Notes under the pieces: model-generated
What the model was told of the DNA's origin: nothing
Seen by the model: the letters and a program-made list of their open reading frames with translations, nothing else
Databases searched by the model: none
Program-made: the position numbers and the translations under genes
NCBI GenBank assembly: GCA_003550305.1
Contig: QKYT01000659.1
Span: forward strand, 1 to 64,000
Source of the DNA: Glomus cerebriforme
Taxonomy: Eukaryota; Glomeromycota; Glomeromycetes; Glomerales; Glomeraceae
Length of the DNA: 64,000 bases
Direction of reading: 5' to 3'
Shown here: piece after piece, positions 21,593 to 31,558 of the stretch
How the letters are laid out: each line of letters begins with the position of its first letter
Numbering within the stretch: the first letter of the stretch is position 1

Positions 21593-24500
21593 TTACCAAA
21601 GCATATCATTCTTCTGAAATATGCTTATTGTTTTTTTCCATTTTTCATCAGTATCAAGCCAGAAGGATGTGATTCTCTTATTCTCGAGAGAACAATGGAT
21701 TATTTCTTCTCCTATTAATCTTTCTCATACTGTCATGTCCATATGTTCTTTGGGATCATCCTCTAACTCTATAGCCCAAGTATACATTTATGAATCAGAT
21801 TCTATTCTATCACAGAATGTGGTAGAATCGAGCCTGTCTTTTTCAGTGATGGTCATGAAGATATCTGGGTTCTCACTAAATTTGATTGCCTTTTTTCTGA
21901 GACGCTCTTCACGCTGAGATTTGGACAAGAGAATAGTAAGTGATATCTCATTAGTAGGTTTGAAAGGCTTACTGGCTTTAGGCTTATCAATTACTAGTTC
22001 AGATTATTCAGAAGTCTTAGTAGTTTTGAATACCTTAAAGGTTAAGGCAATTGGAACATCTGCATTTTCTGCCACATAGTCAAAAAGAGCTTGGGTCGAT
22101 TCATCCTATTTATCCACTTTCTTATTCCTCAAAGAGAGATTCTCTTCTGGGTGAGGCGGGATTATTTTCTGGAGAATAGTTGGGATCACTTTAGTAACTG
22201 CCATTTCTGATACATTAAATATGGGTATGTCTGTGGTCTCATTAGCCGGGAACTCATCTGCCTTTAGCGTCTCTGGCTAAGGTATATCAGAAAATTCTTC
22301 CATATCATCTAGACCAGATTCACGGAACTTGGTTACAATTTTGAAATGGTTAAGAATATAGTGATATTCTCTTTTTTCATTATTTTGTAAATGTGTTCTA
22401 TCAATACCAATTTGTGAAAACTTCTTCCCTAGAATAGCGCTAGCAAATGTTTTTTCTCCATTATTTTTATACTAAGCAATTTATTCTTGATATAAATTTG
22501 TATAGTATGGCCTATCAATTTTTTCAACAGGCCATGAGGAAGTATGATCAATTATAAACCGAATAGGATTAGAAAATTGATCTCGCATTATTTTTGCTCT
22601 CATTTTTGTATTGGGAATATTTTGTGATATCCAATCTAAAGGTCGCGTTTAAGTAAATAATTCATAAAAATACCAGGTATATTTGGATTATCTAAAATTT
22701 TTCCTAAACATTTAAAATATTCCATATTTCCTTTACATCGAGGCGATACATCTAGACATATAATACATCCATCACCTATTTTAATGTGAAGTGATACATT
22801 ATGGTTACTTAAAACTATATACCTAACAAAGTCTTTAATTGTCTTAAGCTCAAGCCCTTTGCACTCTATTGTCACGTATAGTTCAGTTATGAGTAATTTT
22901 AAATGATCATTGGCCTTATACCATTCTCCAAAGGCCATTCCAGCCTCATTTAAAAGGATAAGTTTTTGTGCTTATATGCAACTATTAAATCTTCCCAATA
23001 CCTTCTTAAGATCTGATGTCGCAAAAAATAATTCTGACCCTAGTACTTCCTTTCTAATAAAATCTGTCAAGATATTTTTTCCAGAATGTGGAGGTGAGCG
23101 TAATACTAAAACAATATCAGGTTTCTTATTAGAATATTGTACAAGATATGCAAACCAATTGAGAACATATTCTGAAAGAACTTTATTTACATTATACCAG
23201 ACATTTTCTATATGCCAGATTATCAGCTCAATAAGAGCGAAATCTATTTCAATGATAGGCACTTTAAAACCAAGAAGAGGTTAAAAAACTTTGTATTTGG
23301 TGGGAGTAACATGATGGGTATAGGAGGAAATCAATGCCTCAATATTGAATTAAACCTTTTATGACCGCCTGATCTACTAGATTTACTAATTTTACCGCTT
23401 CTTCTTCTAGCTCAATTAAGTTAATTTCATACTTAGTAATTTCGAGCTTAGATGATATCTTAAAGAAATGATTACTATCAGAATTCTCAAGTTTTAATAC
23501 CTATAATTTTGTATCAATTTGAATGCATGCTATTGTTGATTGAACGGCTTCATATATAGCATTGCAAATGAATTTTTCTTTTATATTACACATGTCAATT
23601 AGATCACTCCAAATGAAGTGATCGTTAGGATCTGATATTCTGGAACGGTCTAATTTTCTAGGGCTCAGAAGCTTCTTTTCTCGATTTAAGGCAGTTTCAT
23701 TAATAATAAGTTTTTTTGAAGGATTTCGCATTTCAGGTTCCTGATCCTGATTGGCACGGTAGCAACAAAATCTATATGTTTTATTTTTTTGTATAATATA
23801 GGCATTTTCATTACTATGCTCCTGATCATATAATGGGCAGTATGATAGGAAGTTGTGAGTTAATGGAACAAATCTGGAATGTTATCTGAGGGGGTGAGAG
23901 AGTATACCCTTCGATACAATTATCTCTGAGTAATGTTTTCACAAAATCAAATTCCGTCTGAGTCATTTTGCCATTAGTATCATTACACCTTTTGGCTTCT
24001 AGTTCTGGAACGACTAAGAGAGGACTTTCTGCTATTTTTAATTCATTATTTGGCAGGCGAATCATGAAGTTAAAAATGGTTTCATCTTTGGGATATATTG
24101 CTTTTTTCACATGAATGTGCTCCTTTGCTTTTTTATCATACTTGGGCAAACCAAGCATTCGTAAGAAAAATGAACGTTTATTCACAATATTATCTATAAT
24201 ACTATTTGCTTGTAGAGCTACCAGAACTTTTTTATGAATGAATTTAGTAAACAATGCAACTTGAGCAATATTTTTAAGTCTCATACCAAAAGTTGAGATA
24301 TGAAGAGACATTTTTTTCACATCACTACTACTCACAATAACTATAGTTTTAGGATCCCACTTTAGGAATATCTTCAAACATATCTTTCTAAAAGCAAGAA
24401 TAAGTGAATCTAGTACCTCTTTACATGTTAGTTTAGGCTCAATAGTATCAAGCACTTCTTGTGGCAAATCAAAGTCTATAATAGATCGAAGTGGCTCATC

Positions 24501-24707
24501 CTCATCAATGAATTCGTGTAAAAAATGACCCTCACGATTTGAGAGTATAGCTTCTATTTCATCCTCATTGTTTATGCCTAGAAAATGCCTTAGTCTAATA
24601 CTATCATTACAAATTTTATAAAAGCATTTACTAATATCTTTAGCTTTAAAATCTTGTTTATATAGGGCGGAGACGTCGAGAAACTCTGAAAGCTCGAATT
24701 GGGTCAT
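21593..24707 (-). pseudogene. Primase (AEP/PrimPol-like) - D5-type SF3 helicase gene, broken
   Basis: From ATG 24707 an 293-codon block has archaeo-eukaryotic primase features: LRSIIDFDLP with the metal-binding D-x-D at residues 78-80, and SSSDVKKMSLHIST with the conserved His near 136. A shifted frame gives a Cys motif (YCPLYDQEH..., FCCYRA, about 23860-23740). The block 23262-22636 is a D5-type SF3 helicase with Walker A SPPHSGKN, Walker B LILLNEAG, a sensor-like LSNHN and CLDVSPRCKGN. The last frame (22638-21593) holds NNGEKTFASAILGKKFSQIG. It contains seven in-frame stops (22481, 22472, 22277, 22106, 22004, 21788 and 21725) but no indel. Other lesions are frameshifts near 23880, 23300 and 22640, and a TAA near 22973. 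In viruses and plasmids this pairing primes and unwinds DNA for self-replication. Confidence 0.75.
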
Positions 24708-24828
24708 AGTAAAAATTTTTGGATATGTTATCTAGTATACCATTTCAGTATAATATCCCAGTAAAAAAGTTTAAAATAAAAATAAATAATTATTATAGAT
24801 ATCAAACTAATACCCAAGCATAAAATCA

Positions 24829-25071
24829 ATGGGTGGAAAATACGTTTGCCATTATCTCTCTGATGAAGAAATAGTTTGTGGGAATGGAAGTATGTGACCA
24901 GAAGGATGTCATATTCACTGGAAAAGATGCCAGCGAGCTCTATGCATACAAAATGGATGTGTAAGACCGATGGCTTCTAAATATGAGTTTTGTAATTTGC
25001 ATGTAAATAAGTGCCATTCGAAAGCAAATTATTACCAGAAAAAAATGAATAAGATGTTTCAGGACTGGTAG
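24829..25071 (+). pseudogene. Small Cys/His-rich protein with one in-frame TGA
   Basis: ATG 24829 gives an 80-codon frame with evenly spaced zinc-ligand-like residues: VCHYL, VCGNGS, then TGA, PEGCHIHWKRCQR, CIQNGC, FCNLHVNKC. The frame resumes cleanly after the TGA and ends in TAG. It is divergently placed to the primase-helicase gene (about 120 bp between starts) and is the last coding trace before the right terminal repeat. The spacing suggests a zinc-binding fold; the family is unknown. Confidence 0.45.
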
Positions 25072-25772
25072 ACTCCAGAAGCATTAGAGTAGGCTCTCGA
25101 TAAAATAAAAATGTCTGATACAATAGAGTACTGGCCTTAGAAAAATCTACCCTAGGAAAATACGTCTTAAAAAATTTTTGACTTTCAGAGGCAGAAGCGA
25201 AATAGCAAATTAACTTTATTAAAATGCTAGAATAGTTTCTTGAATGGTTTGCCCTAGGTGATCTAGGTAATCTAGAAAAAATCAAACTTATTTACTTTTT
25301 ATTTTTTTTTATCTATAGGTATAGCAAAAATATAGTATACCCATAGCATACTTATAACATACATATAGCATACCGATAGATATAGCATACTGAAAAGATA
25401 TCATAGAAAAAATTCATTTTTTTTCTCTAGAACTTTATTTTACTAGGGCATCTAAGATACCTAGGGAAGGTAATATAGGAATAAGATAAAATAAAAAAAA
25501 GAACGATTTCTCCTATAACAAACTCTGGCCTAGGAAGTGACCCAGTAAAATTTCTGCCTTAGGACATGAAATCGGCATACATATATCAGCACAATAATTA
25601 GGTTGCGAAATGGTGCACTTCTGGTAATCAAATGGGTCAGGCCAAGATAATACATATTGCACTTCTGAGAAGCATAATATCTCAGCCTAAAACAATAACT
25701 ATGCAAGAAAGGGTTCAGAAAAAATAGGAGCAAAAACAAGAGTAACGAAAAGATAACATCACAAATAGAATT
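25072..25772. other. Non-coding end region of the element
   Basis: No gene seen. Around 25315-25400 a short motif (ATAGCATAC with variants) repeats about six times at 10-18 base spacing. Confidence 0.4.
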
Positions 25773-26404
25773 ATATTAAGAAAAGAAAATTAGTTAACGG
25801 GTTACATATCATGTGATATTTTTTACCACTTACCATAACATCTCGAATGCCAAATCAGATTTCAAATAACTTCACAAAGATATAAAGTATGCTAAAAAAG
25901 ATATAAAAAAATATTATTAAAAAAGAGCTAGACCAACAACCTGTATATAAAAAATTAAATATACAAAGAGAGTCTAAAAAGCCTCAAGAATAGCAAGATT
26001 AAACATAACCCATATAACATTTCTGACCAACTGTAATCTTCAAGAAATATAACAAGAAATCATATGATAGTAGAAACAAATAAAATAATCAAATAAGCCC
26101 AATAACAATAAATAGCCAATAAAGTAATTACAATGGCTAACAAGTCTAAAATAAAAATAGCAAAAAAAAAACAAAAAAGATAAATAACATAGGAAAACAA
26201 TAACAAGAACACAGAGCAATAAAAACGAGTAAGTAGGTAATTCATATATAAGTAGGCAACACTATATTCATAAGTAGGAAACCTTATAATTATAAGTAGA
26301 TATCACTATCAATAAGTAGCGAACACTCTTATTAGATATCACTATCGATAAGTAGCGAATACTCTTATAAGAGTGTTCGCTACTTATTGATAGTGATATC
26401 TACT
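25773..26404. repeat. Right long terminal inverted repeat
   Basis: Inverted counterpart of 8983-9580, with scattered substitutions and small indels. Its tip has an extra partial copy of the palindrome arm (26294-26332) followed by the terminal hairpin 26334-26401 (two mismatches). A 61-codon hydrophobic frame (26245-26060, minus) is frameshifted in the left copy, so it is probably not a gene. Confidence 0.85.
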
Positions 26405-26524
26405 TTTTTTTTAATTATTCAATGTAATTATAATTGCAATATTATAAATAATATATAATAAATACTTTAACTTAAATATTGTAAAAGCTAAAACATATGT
26501 AATCAATCTTATAAAAAATTTATT

Positions 26525-26735
26525 ATACTTAAAATTCAAGTCAGCTTGAGCCAGCTCAGCTTAAATTACTAGGTTTTATTTTGGCTCAATTCAACTCAAA
26601 AAGCTCAAGCTGATATTTATCATGACTTAACTCATTGTAGGCTTGGCTTAAAAATTATTTTGAGCTAAGTTTAAATCAATTTCTAGCTCAATTTGAGCCA
26701 GCTTATGTGAAGTTTTATACCAAATTAACTTGTAT
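26525..26735. repeat. Dispersed GAGCTCAA/AAGCTGAGC repeat, copy 2
   Basis: Inverted relative of 7303-7520, sharing AAGCTGAGC, TAAGCCAAGCC and GAGCTxAA words. It lies about 120 bp outside the right end of the 17.4-kb element. Confidence 0.55.
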
Positions 26736-27760
26736 TTGACAATGAGTCTGCAATTTTTTGGTAATATAGACATCATTGATGACAATAATAATAATATATT
26801 TATCTTTTACCTTTTTCACTTATCATTAAAGATCCTATTTACAGTTTACTTCACAAATTTACTTATTTCAATATCACTTTCTTTTAATTTCTGAATAGGT
26901 TTTTCTTTAATTTTATTAAAAGTTTCTATGACAAAATTTGATATTTCAAATGTAATTTATTTTAAGCATAAAAATCTGAATATGATAGTTAAGTTTCAAC
27001 TACATTCAGCTTTACTTTACATTTAAGTTCCACTCATAGAAAATTTCCCTTACATGTAGTTGAAACCTTTTTATGTAACTTTTGGCCAAATTTTTAAACT
27101 TAATTTAAGCCAAAATATGATAAAAATCAAACTTAAGTTTTGGCCAAAACTATAAAATGAAGTCTCAAAAGTTTCGGCCAAGTTTTAGTTATAATTAAAG
27201 TTATTAATTATACTAAAATTTTGGAGATGCCAAAATCTCAATCAGATCTCTAAAAGTTTTGGCTACATACTTAATTTTACTATTATATTAACTTAGTTGA
27301 ATATAATGAGTTTAACTATCCTATTAAGGATTGATTTGTAAGACTCTTTCAAGTTGCAAAACAGAAATACTTTATTGCAAAAAAGATTATTAAAAAAAGA
27401 ATAATCTTAGATTTATATATAAGATTGCTTGCTGAAACTAGAGAATTTTAGTAGAATGGTATATATGAAACTACTGAAACTAATTTTGCAAAATTACCTA
27501 AAATGCTAAAATGCCAAAACTGCAAAACTTGCTAAAATTATTTTAGCATTTTGGTATAGTATATCATATAATATATATATAGTTTCAGTATTACTTTATT
27601 CAGTTAGAATCTAATCAGTCATTGATTAGATCTAATCGTATTTTTGATCTTATTTAAAAATCAATATATCTTTTTTTATTTTTAAAAAAAAGATTTTTTT
27701 TTTAAAAGTAAAAATTTTTTTTATCTTTCTTGTAAGGATGTTGGATTTCTTTGGATAAAT
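26736..27760. repeat. AT-rich DNA with small inverted repeats
   Basis: GTTTCAACTACAT (26993) and ATGTAGTTGAAAC (27054) form a 13-bp perfect hairpin. From 27070 to 27270 AAGTTTTGGCC and its complement recur. At about 27470-27590 a small MITE-like palindrome has inner arms AAAATGCTAAAAT / ATTTTAGCATTTT and outer ACTGAAACT / AGTTTCAGT. No gene seen. Confidence 0.5.
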
Positions 27761-28175
27761 TAGACTTGAAATGTAAGAATAAAAATATGAAAATTTTTTT
27801 AACATAAAAGAAATGTACTAAATATTTCTTTTTTTATTTTTTTTTAGATTTTCAGAGTTCTTATTTGGAAATTGAAATGTAAAAAATTAAAGAAAAGAAG
27901 ATTTTTTAATATTAAAAGAAATATACTAATATTTCTTTCATTATTTTTTTTTAGATTTTTAGACTTTTTACTTGAAATATAAGAAATTAGAAGGAGAGTA
28001 ATTTTTTTTAATATTAAAAAGAAATGTACTAACATTTTTTTTTCATTTTTTTTTAGGTTTTTAGACTTCTTAAATAACCTGAATTTAGAATATAAATAAT
28101 AGAATAATTTTTTTAACATTAAAGAAACATATTAATTATTTTTTTCTTTATTTTTTTAGATTTTTAGACTTTTTA
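27760..28175 (+). repeat. Minisatellite, about four units of 102-109 bp
   Basis: The motif TTTTTTTTAGATTTTTAGAC ends each unit (near 27845, 27953, 28055 and 28156), preceded by ATTAAAGAAATGTACTAATA variants. Minus-strand frames through it are an artefact of the repeat. Confidence 0.7.
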
Positions 28176-28690
28176 GATGATCCAATTTAACTTCGATTCA
28201 TCTGTGATATATGTTACTAATTCAAATAATTTACTTATGACTTAGGACCATGACATTTATTATCTAATATTAGTTTCATTAGAAATTGCGCAATAATCTA
28301 GCACAGTAATCTGGCGTAATGGCTATTAATGCATATAGGTATTTCTAAAATGGCCAGTTAACCAAGATATATTAGCTTGTTATAATGTCATATGAGTTGT
28401 GACACAGTAAACATTTCTTACGATGTGAAAAAAAATAATTGCAATTTAGCTAAAAAGCACTGTGCAGTTAATAATTTTATTTTTTTTAACTCCAATACAT
28501 TAATTTATCATATAGATTTTTTTGTGACATTTGTAAATAATTAGTATTATTTTTTTTTACAATAAAATAATCACATGAGAATCACCTATAAAATATAAAA
28601 TATTTTTCATAAACATCAGTGAATCTCTAAATTTGTATAAACTTTATTTGAGAATATTTGATTCTTATATAATTCTCCGCTTTCCAAATA
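28176..28690. other. AT-rich non-coding stretch
   Basis: No gene, repeat terminus or RNA gene recognised between the minisatellite and the transposase remnant. Confidence 0.4.
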
Positions 28691-29160
28691 TCACTTGAGC
28701 TTTTGAAGTACATCTAGGTTAGATCATATTCACGGTACTACCAACTGAATAATCCAATATTATCAAAAAATCTCATCATTTCTTTAGTCTTCTAATTAAA
28801 GATTTCTTCACCAGATAATTGGAGATGGCCAGCAAATTCTCCTGATCTCAATCCAATAGAAAACATCTGAAAGCAGTTAAAAGATAACATCCAGAATCAT
28901 AAGGTCTTTCCAAAACTATAGGTGAATTTAAAGTTGTATTAAGTGAAAAATGGGAAATTTTGGATTGCTCCATTTTTGAGAAAATTGTTGCTTCAATGTC
29001 ACAAAGAATAAATGCAGTACTAGAAGTAAAGGGAGGGCCAACACATTATTAACCATTTTTAGTAATTATTTTTCATGTGAATTTTAAAGTAAATCAATAA
29101 AATTTTGCTATTTTTAGTATTAATTTTAAATCGGGCATTAGTTTTAAATACGACTGTACA
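28691..29160 (+). pseudogene. Tc1/mariner-type transposase remnant (C-terminal part)
   Basis: Frame 28818-29050 carries the Tc1 hallmark WPANSPDLNPIENI, with TGA where the usual Trp follows. It continues to a natural end (SMSQRINAVLEVKGGPTHY, then TAA at 29049-29051). Upstream only degraded text remains and the catalytic DDE/D region cannot be read in one frame. The end ...AAATACGACTGTACA at about 29135-29160 looks like a Tc1 terminal repeat; no matching left terminus is seen. 5'-truncated and dead. Confidence 0.75.
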
Positions 29161-29628
29161 TAATAAAGTATAAGAATCAGTTTATGCTTAAAAAGTTTTA
29201 TTTTTTCAAACCTCACCTTTACAAATTAATATTCTTACATAATAAGGTGATACAAAGTAATAAAATTAGTTCTCATAACCAGCTGGGTTAATCTGTATTA
29301 AATTTTAAAAAAAATTTTATATATTATTACTATACTGGGTATAATTTTTTAAAAAATTACAAAAAAATTTCATATAAATTTTACATATAAAATTTTTTTG
29401 AAAAAAAATTAAAAGCTGGATTGCCAGGTCATTTTCAAAATTTTTATGTTATGAGAACCAATAAATTAAGTTTGTATAGCCTAAGTTATATTTTTCTTTT
29501 TAGAGAAAGTATTCATGATTTACATGATTATTTATCTTTAATAAACTTTAATATAATAAATACAATTAATTTGTCTTTAAAAAAAAAAAAATACAGTATC
29601 TTGCAATTTTAAAAGATTAACATTATAT
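29161..29628. other. AT-rich non-coding stretch
   Basis: Only low-complexity frames (for example 29421-29612, ending in a poly-A run). No gene is supported. Confidence 0.4.
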
Positions 29629-30056
29629 TATTAAATTTACAATTTTTTTTTTTTTTTAAAGATAAGCTGACTTAGCAAAAACTTTATTGATTAAACTGTA
29701 AGGTTATTTTATGGACCCATAAAGAATACAACAAAAATAGCTATGCAGAAATAAACCCTTACACTATAAAAGTAGAAAAACCCAACTTGTCGCACTTACG
29801 TCATATAAGTTTTCAGAGGAAGCCTGTAGCCAGAACCTCCTTAGATAAGAAATACTTTAAATCACTCCTATATCCCAGTACCAAAAACCAAATAAAAATC
29901 TTCAACCAGATTTTCCGTATCTTCTTGTCAAGCGAAATGCCCTACGTCCAGTTTATCTGAATCTCCCCACAACTCAAATGGGTCTTCAAACTAGCATGAA
30001 ACATTAATGAGGTTATAGAAATTGGCTGCTAGTACCAACTATTAAATTTACAATTT
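29629..30056 (-). mobile_element. Poly(A)-tailed retro-insert with 17-bp target duplication
   Basis: TATTAAATTTACAATTT occurs at 29629-29645 and exactly again at 30040-30056. Between them lies ~394 bp that begins with a T-run on the plus strand, i.e. a poly(A) tail on the minus strand, with AATAAA about 25 bases before it. These are the marks of target-primed reverse transcription (LINE or SINE machinery). The insert is more GC-balanced than its surroundings and encodes only short frames. It may be a LINE 3' end, a SINE or a processed mRNA tail. Confidence 0.75.
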
Positions 30057-30940
30057 AAATTTTATTATAAATAATATATATTTAAAAACTTATAAAAAAT
30101 ATAATTTATAATACTAATCTAAATTAAAAATTTACTTTAATTTATTTGACAATTATTTTTTTTATGATTATTAGTTTAATTATAAAATTCTATAAAAAAA
30201 ATGATATTTTTAATCAGAATATTTTAAAGCAAAAAAATTTAACAATCAAAAAATTAATAAATTTTTTAATTTTGGCCGACGATAATTTGGGCCAAGATTA
30301 GAAAGTCACGTGAAATGAAAATTTTCTGAATTTTTTTTGTCGTTGTAGTCCAAATGTAACCATATCCCAACCAAGTTAGTAAATTTAAATGTTTAATATC
30401 TCAAACTACCATCTAGTTGGATATAAGATTTTCCCAAGTTTGATTTGGAACATGGTAGAGTTCGGACTACATTACACCTAATTGGCTTTTTAAATTAATT
30501 AATTAATTATGTAATAAATTTACGGTTATTATTTATTTTTTTACAGCTTCAAACAAAAACCAAAAAAATAATACAATAAATCTTTTATTACAAGATGAAA
30601 TTTTTACAATTCGCAAGTGTCGATCTTATTCGCTATTTTATTTTTGAGAACTATTATCAGGTTTATTAGGATCATATACAAAAAAAAAAAAGCTATATTA
30701 TTATCGCTACCAAAAACCCCAGCCAAAAGTATGAAAAAAGTACACTTGTATATTTTATTAGCTGGAGAGATTTCTATATATTTAAAGGAATGAAGGAACG
30801 AATGAGATTAAAAAATTAAACGAATCCACGTTAAAAAAAAAATTAAAGGTATTATATAAAATTAGTCGTGACCAAAAAAAGAAAAAAAAATCTAAAAGAA
30901 AAATATTACAATTAAAAAGTTTTTTTAAAAGTTTTTTAAA
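30057..30940. other. Intergenic, AT-rich
   Basis: Contains TTTTGGCCGACGATAATT (about 30270), similar to the arm of the inverted repeat at 54262-54400, and a possible diverged MITE to about 30490. Otherwise no feature. Confidence 0.35.
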
Positions 30941-31558
30941 TTACCAAACTTCGACACGTTCTAGATTTTTTCTATCATTTTTAGGTTTTTCAGTATATTT
31001 TTTGTTTAAAGCCATGGTTTTCTTCAATAATTTATATTTTTTAAATTCAGGATCTCTATTAGTGTCACCTTTAACTAAATCTTGATTACATTCCAATTCA
31101 GCATTGGTAATTAAACTAGACATTAACTTTTGAGAATGAACTTTATGAAGTTTGTCATTATTACGACGAGTTTCTTTCCAATTTTTAGATGATACTGTTG
31201 GAGAGGAAATGGCGTCATAATCTGCGTCATGATCACCTTTTAATATGGTATCCGCGGGTTTATCATCCTTTTTTTCGTCTTTCGAAGAGGTAGAAGGAAG
31301 TTTCTTTTTATTTGATGGAGTTTTATTCGGTATATTATTAGCTTTAGAGGTTTCTTCTTTGTTTATAGAAGAGGATGACGATTTACGGTCGCCCCATTTA
31401 GCAGCGGCAGCATATGTTGGATTTTTATGAGCTTGAATAAGTTGAAATTCTTCTTCGTCATCTACAGAATGAACAGAGTGAACGGTAATACGTTGAGCCA
31501 AGTCAATATCCTCTTCGATGTCCCATTCGCTGATTTCTTCCCAGTGTTCGTTTGCCAT
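30941..31558 (-). CDS. Disordered Ser/Lys-rich protein of unknown function
   Basis: Intact single-exon frame of 205 residues from ATG 31558. The N-terminus is acidic (EEISEWDIEEDIDLAQ) and is followed by NPTYAAAAKWGDRKSSSSS, a Lys/Ser/Thr/Pro-rich middle (NKKKLPSTSSKDEKKDDKPA) and a basic C-terminal helix (KKYKLLKKTMALNKKYTEK). No signal peptide, membrane helix or known domain is seen, and the composition predicts intrinsic disorder. The A/T-rich 5' flank begins with a long T-run at 31598. Codon use matches the host genes downstream and there are no lesions. Function unknown. Confidence 0.75.
   Translation of the reverse strand: MANEHWEEISEWDIEEDIDLAQRITVHSVHSVDDEEEFQLIQAHKNPTYAAAAKWGDRKSSSSSINKEETSKANNIPNKTPSNKKKLPSTSSKDEKKDDKPADTILKGDHDADYDAISSPTVSSKNWKETRRNNDKLHKVHSQKLMSSLITNAELECNQDLVKGDTNRDPEFKKYKLLKKTMALNKKYTEKPKNDRKNLERVEVW

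Larger units (their letters stand above)
8983..26404. mobile_element. 17.4-kb DNA element with ~600-bp terminal inverted repeats and a primase-helicase gene
   Basis: Sequence 8983-9580 reappears inverted at 25773-26404, bracketing a gene set unlike the surrounding host genes. Cargo includes an AEP primase/D5-type SF3 helicase pseudogene (21593-24707), a Crinkler-like N-terminal protein, a retropepsin-like protein, coiled-coil, Cys-rich and RING-like remnants, tandemly duplicated fragments and an apparently intact two-exon gene at 12998. The size, long terminal inverted repeats and primase-SF3 helicase recall Polinton-like and other viral or plasmid-derived elements. However, I find no capsid, packaging ATPase, integrase or tyrosine recombinase. 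Most genes are broken, so this copy is probably dead. The flanks share near-identical text, T8-9 AATTATTYAAT, on both sides (about 8952-8970 and 26405-26422), a possible but unproven target duplication. Confidence 0.8.

Noticed and set aside
9000..26000. Alternative genetic code (stops read as Gln) for the element genes
   Set aside because: All three stop codons occur at several amino-acid positions, frameshifts occur as well, and the intact gene at 12998 and the host genes use the standard code.
26060..26245. Hydrophobic 61-codon frame in the right terminal repeat
   Set aside because: The left repeat has the same text with a homopolymer indel and stops. The frame arises from T-rich sequence.
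8983..26404. Integrated large DNA virus or classical Polinton
   Set aside because: Primase and D5 helicase fit, but no capsid, packaging ATPase, integrase or PolB gene is visible inside these termini, so a viral label is not supported.
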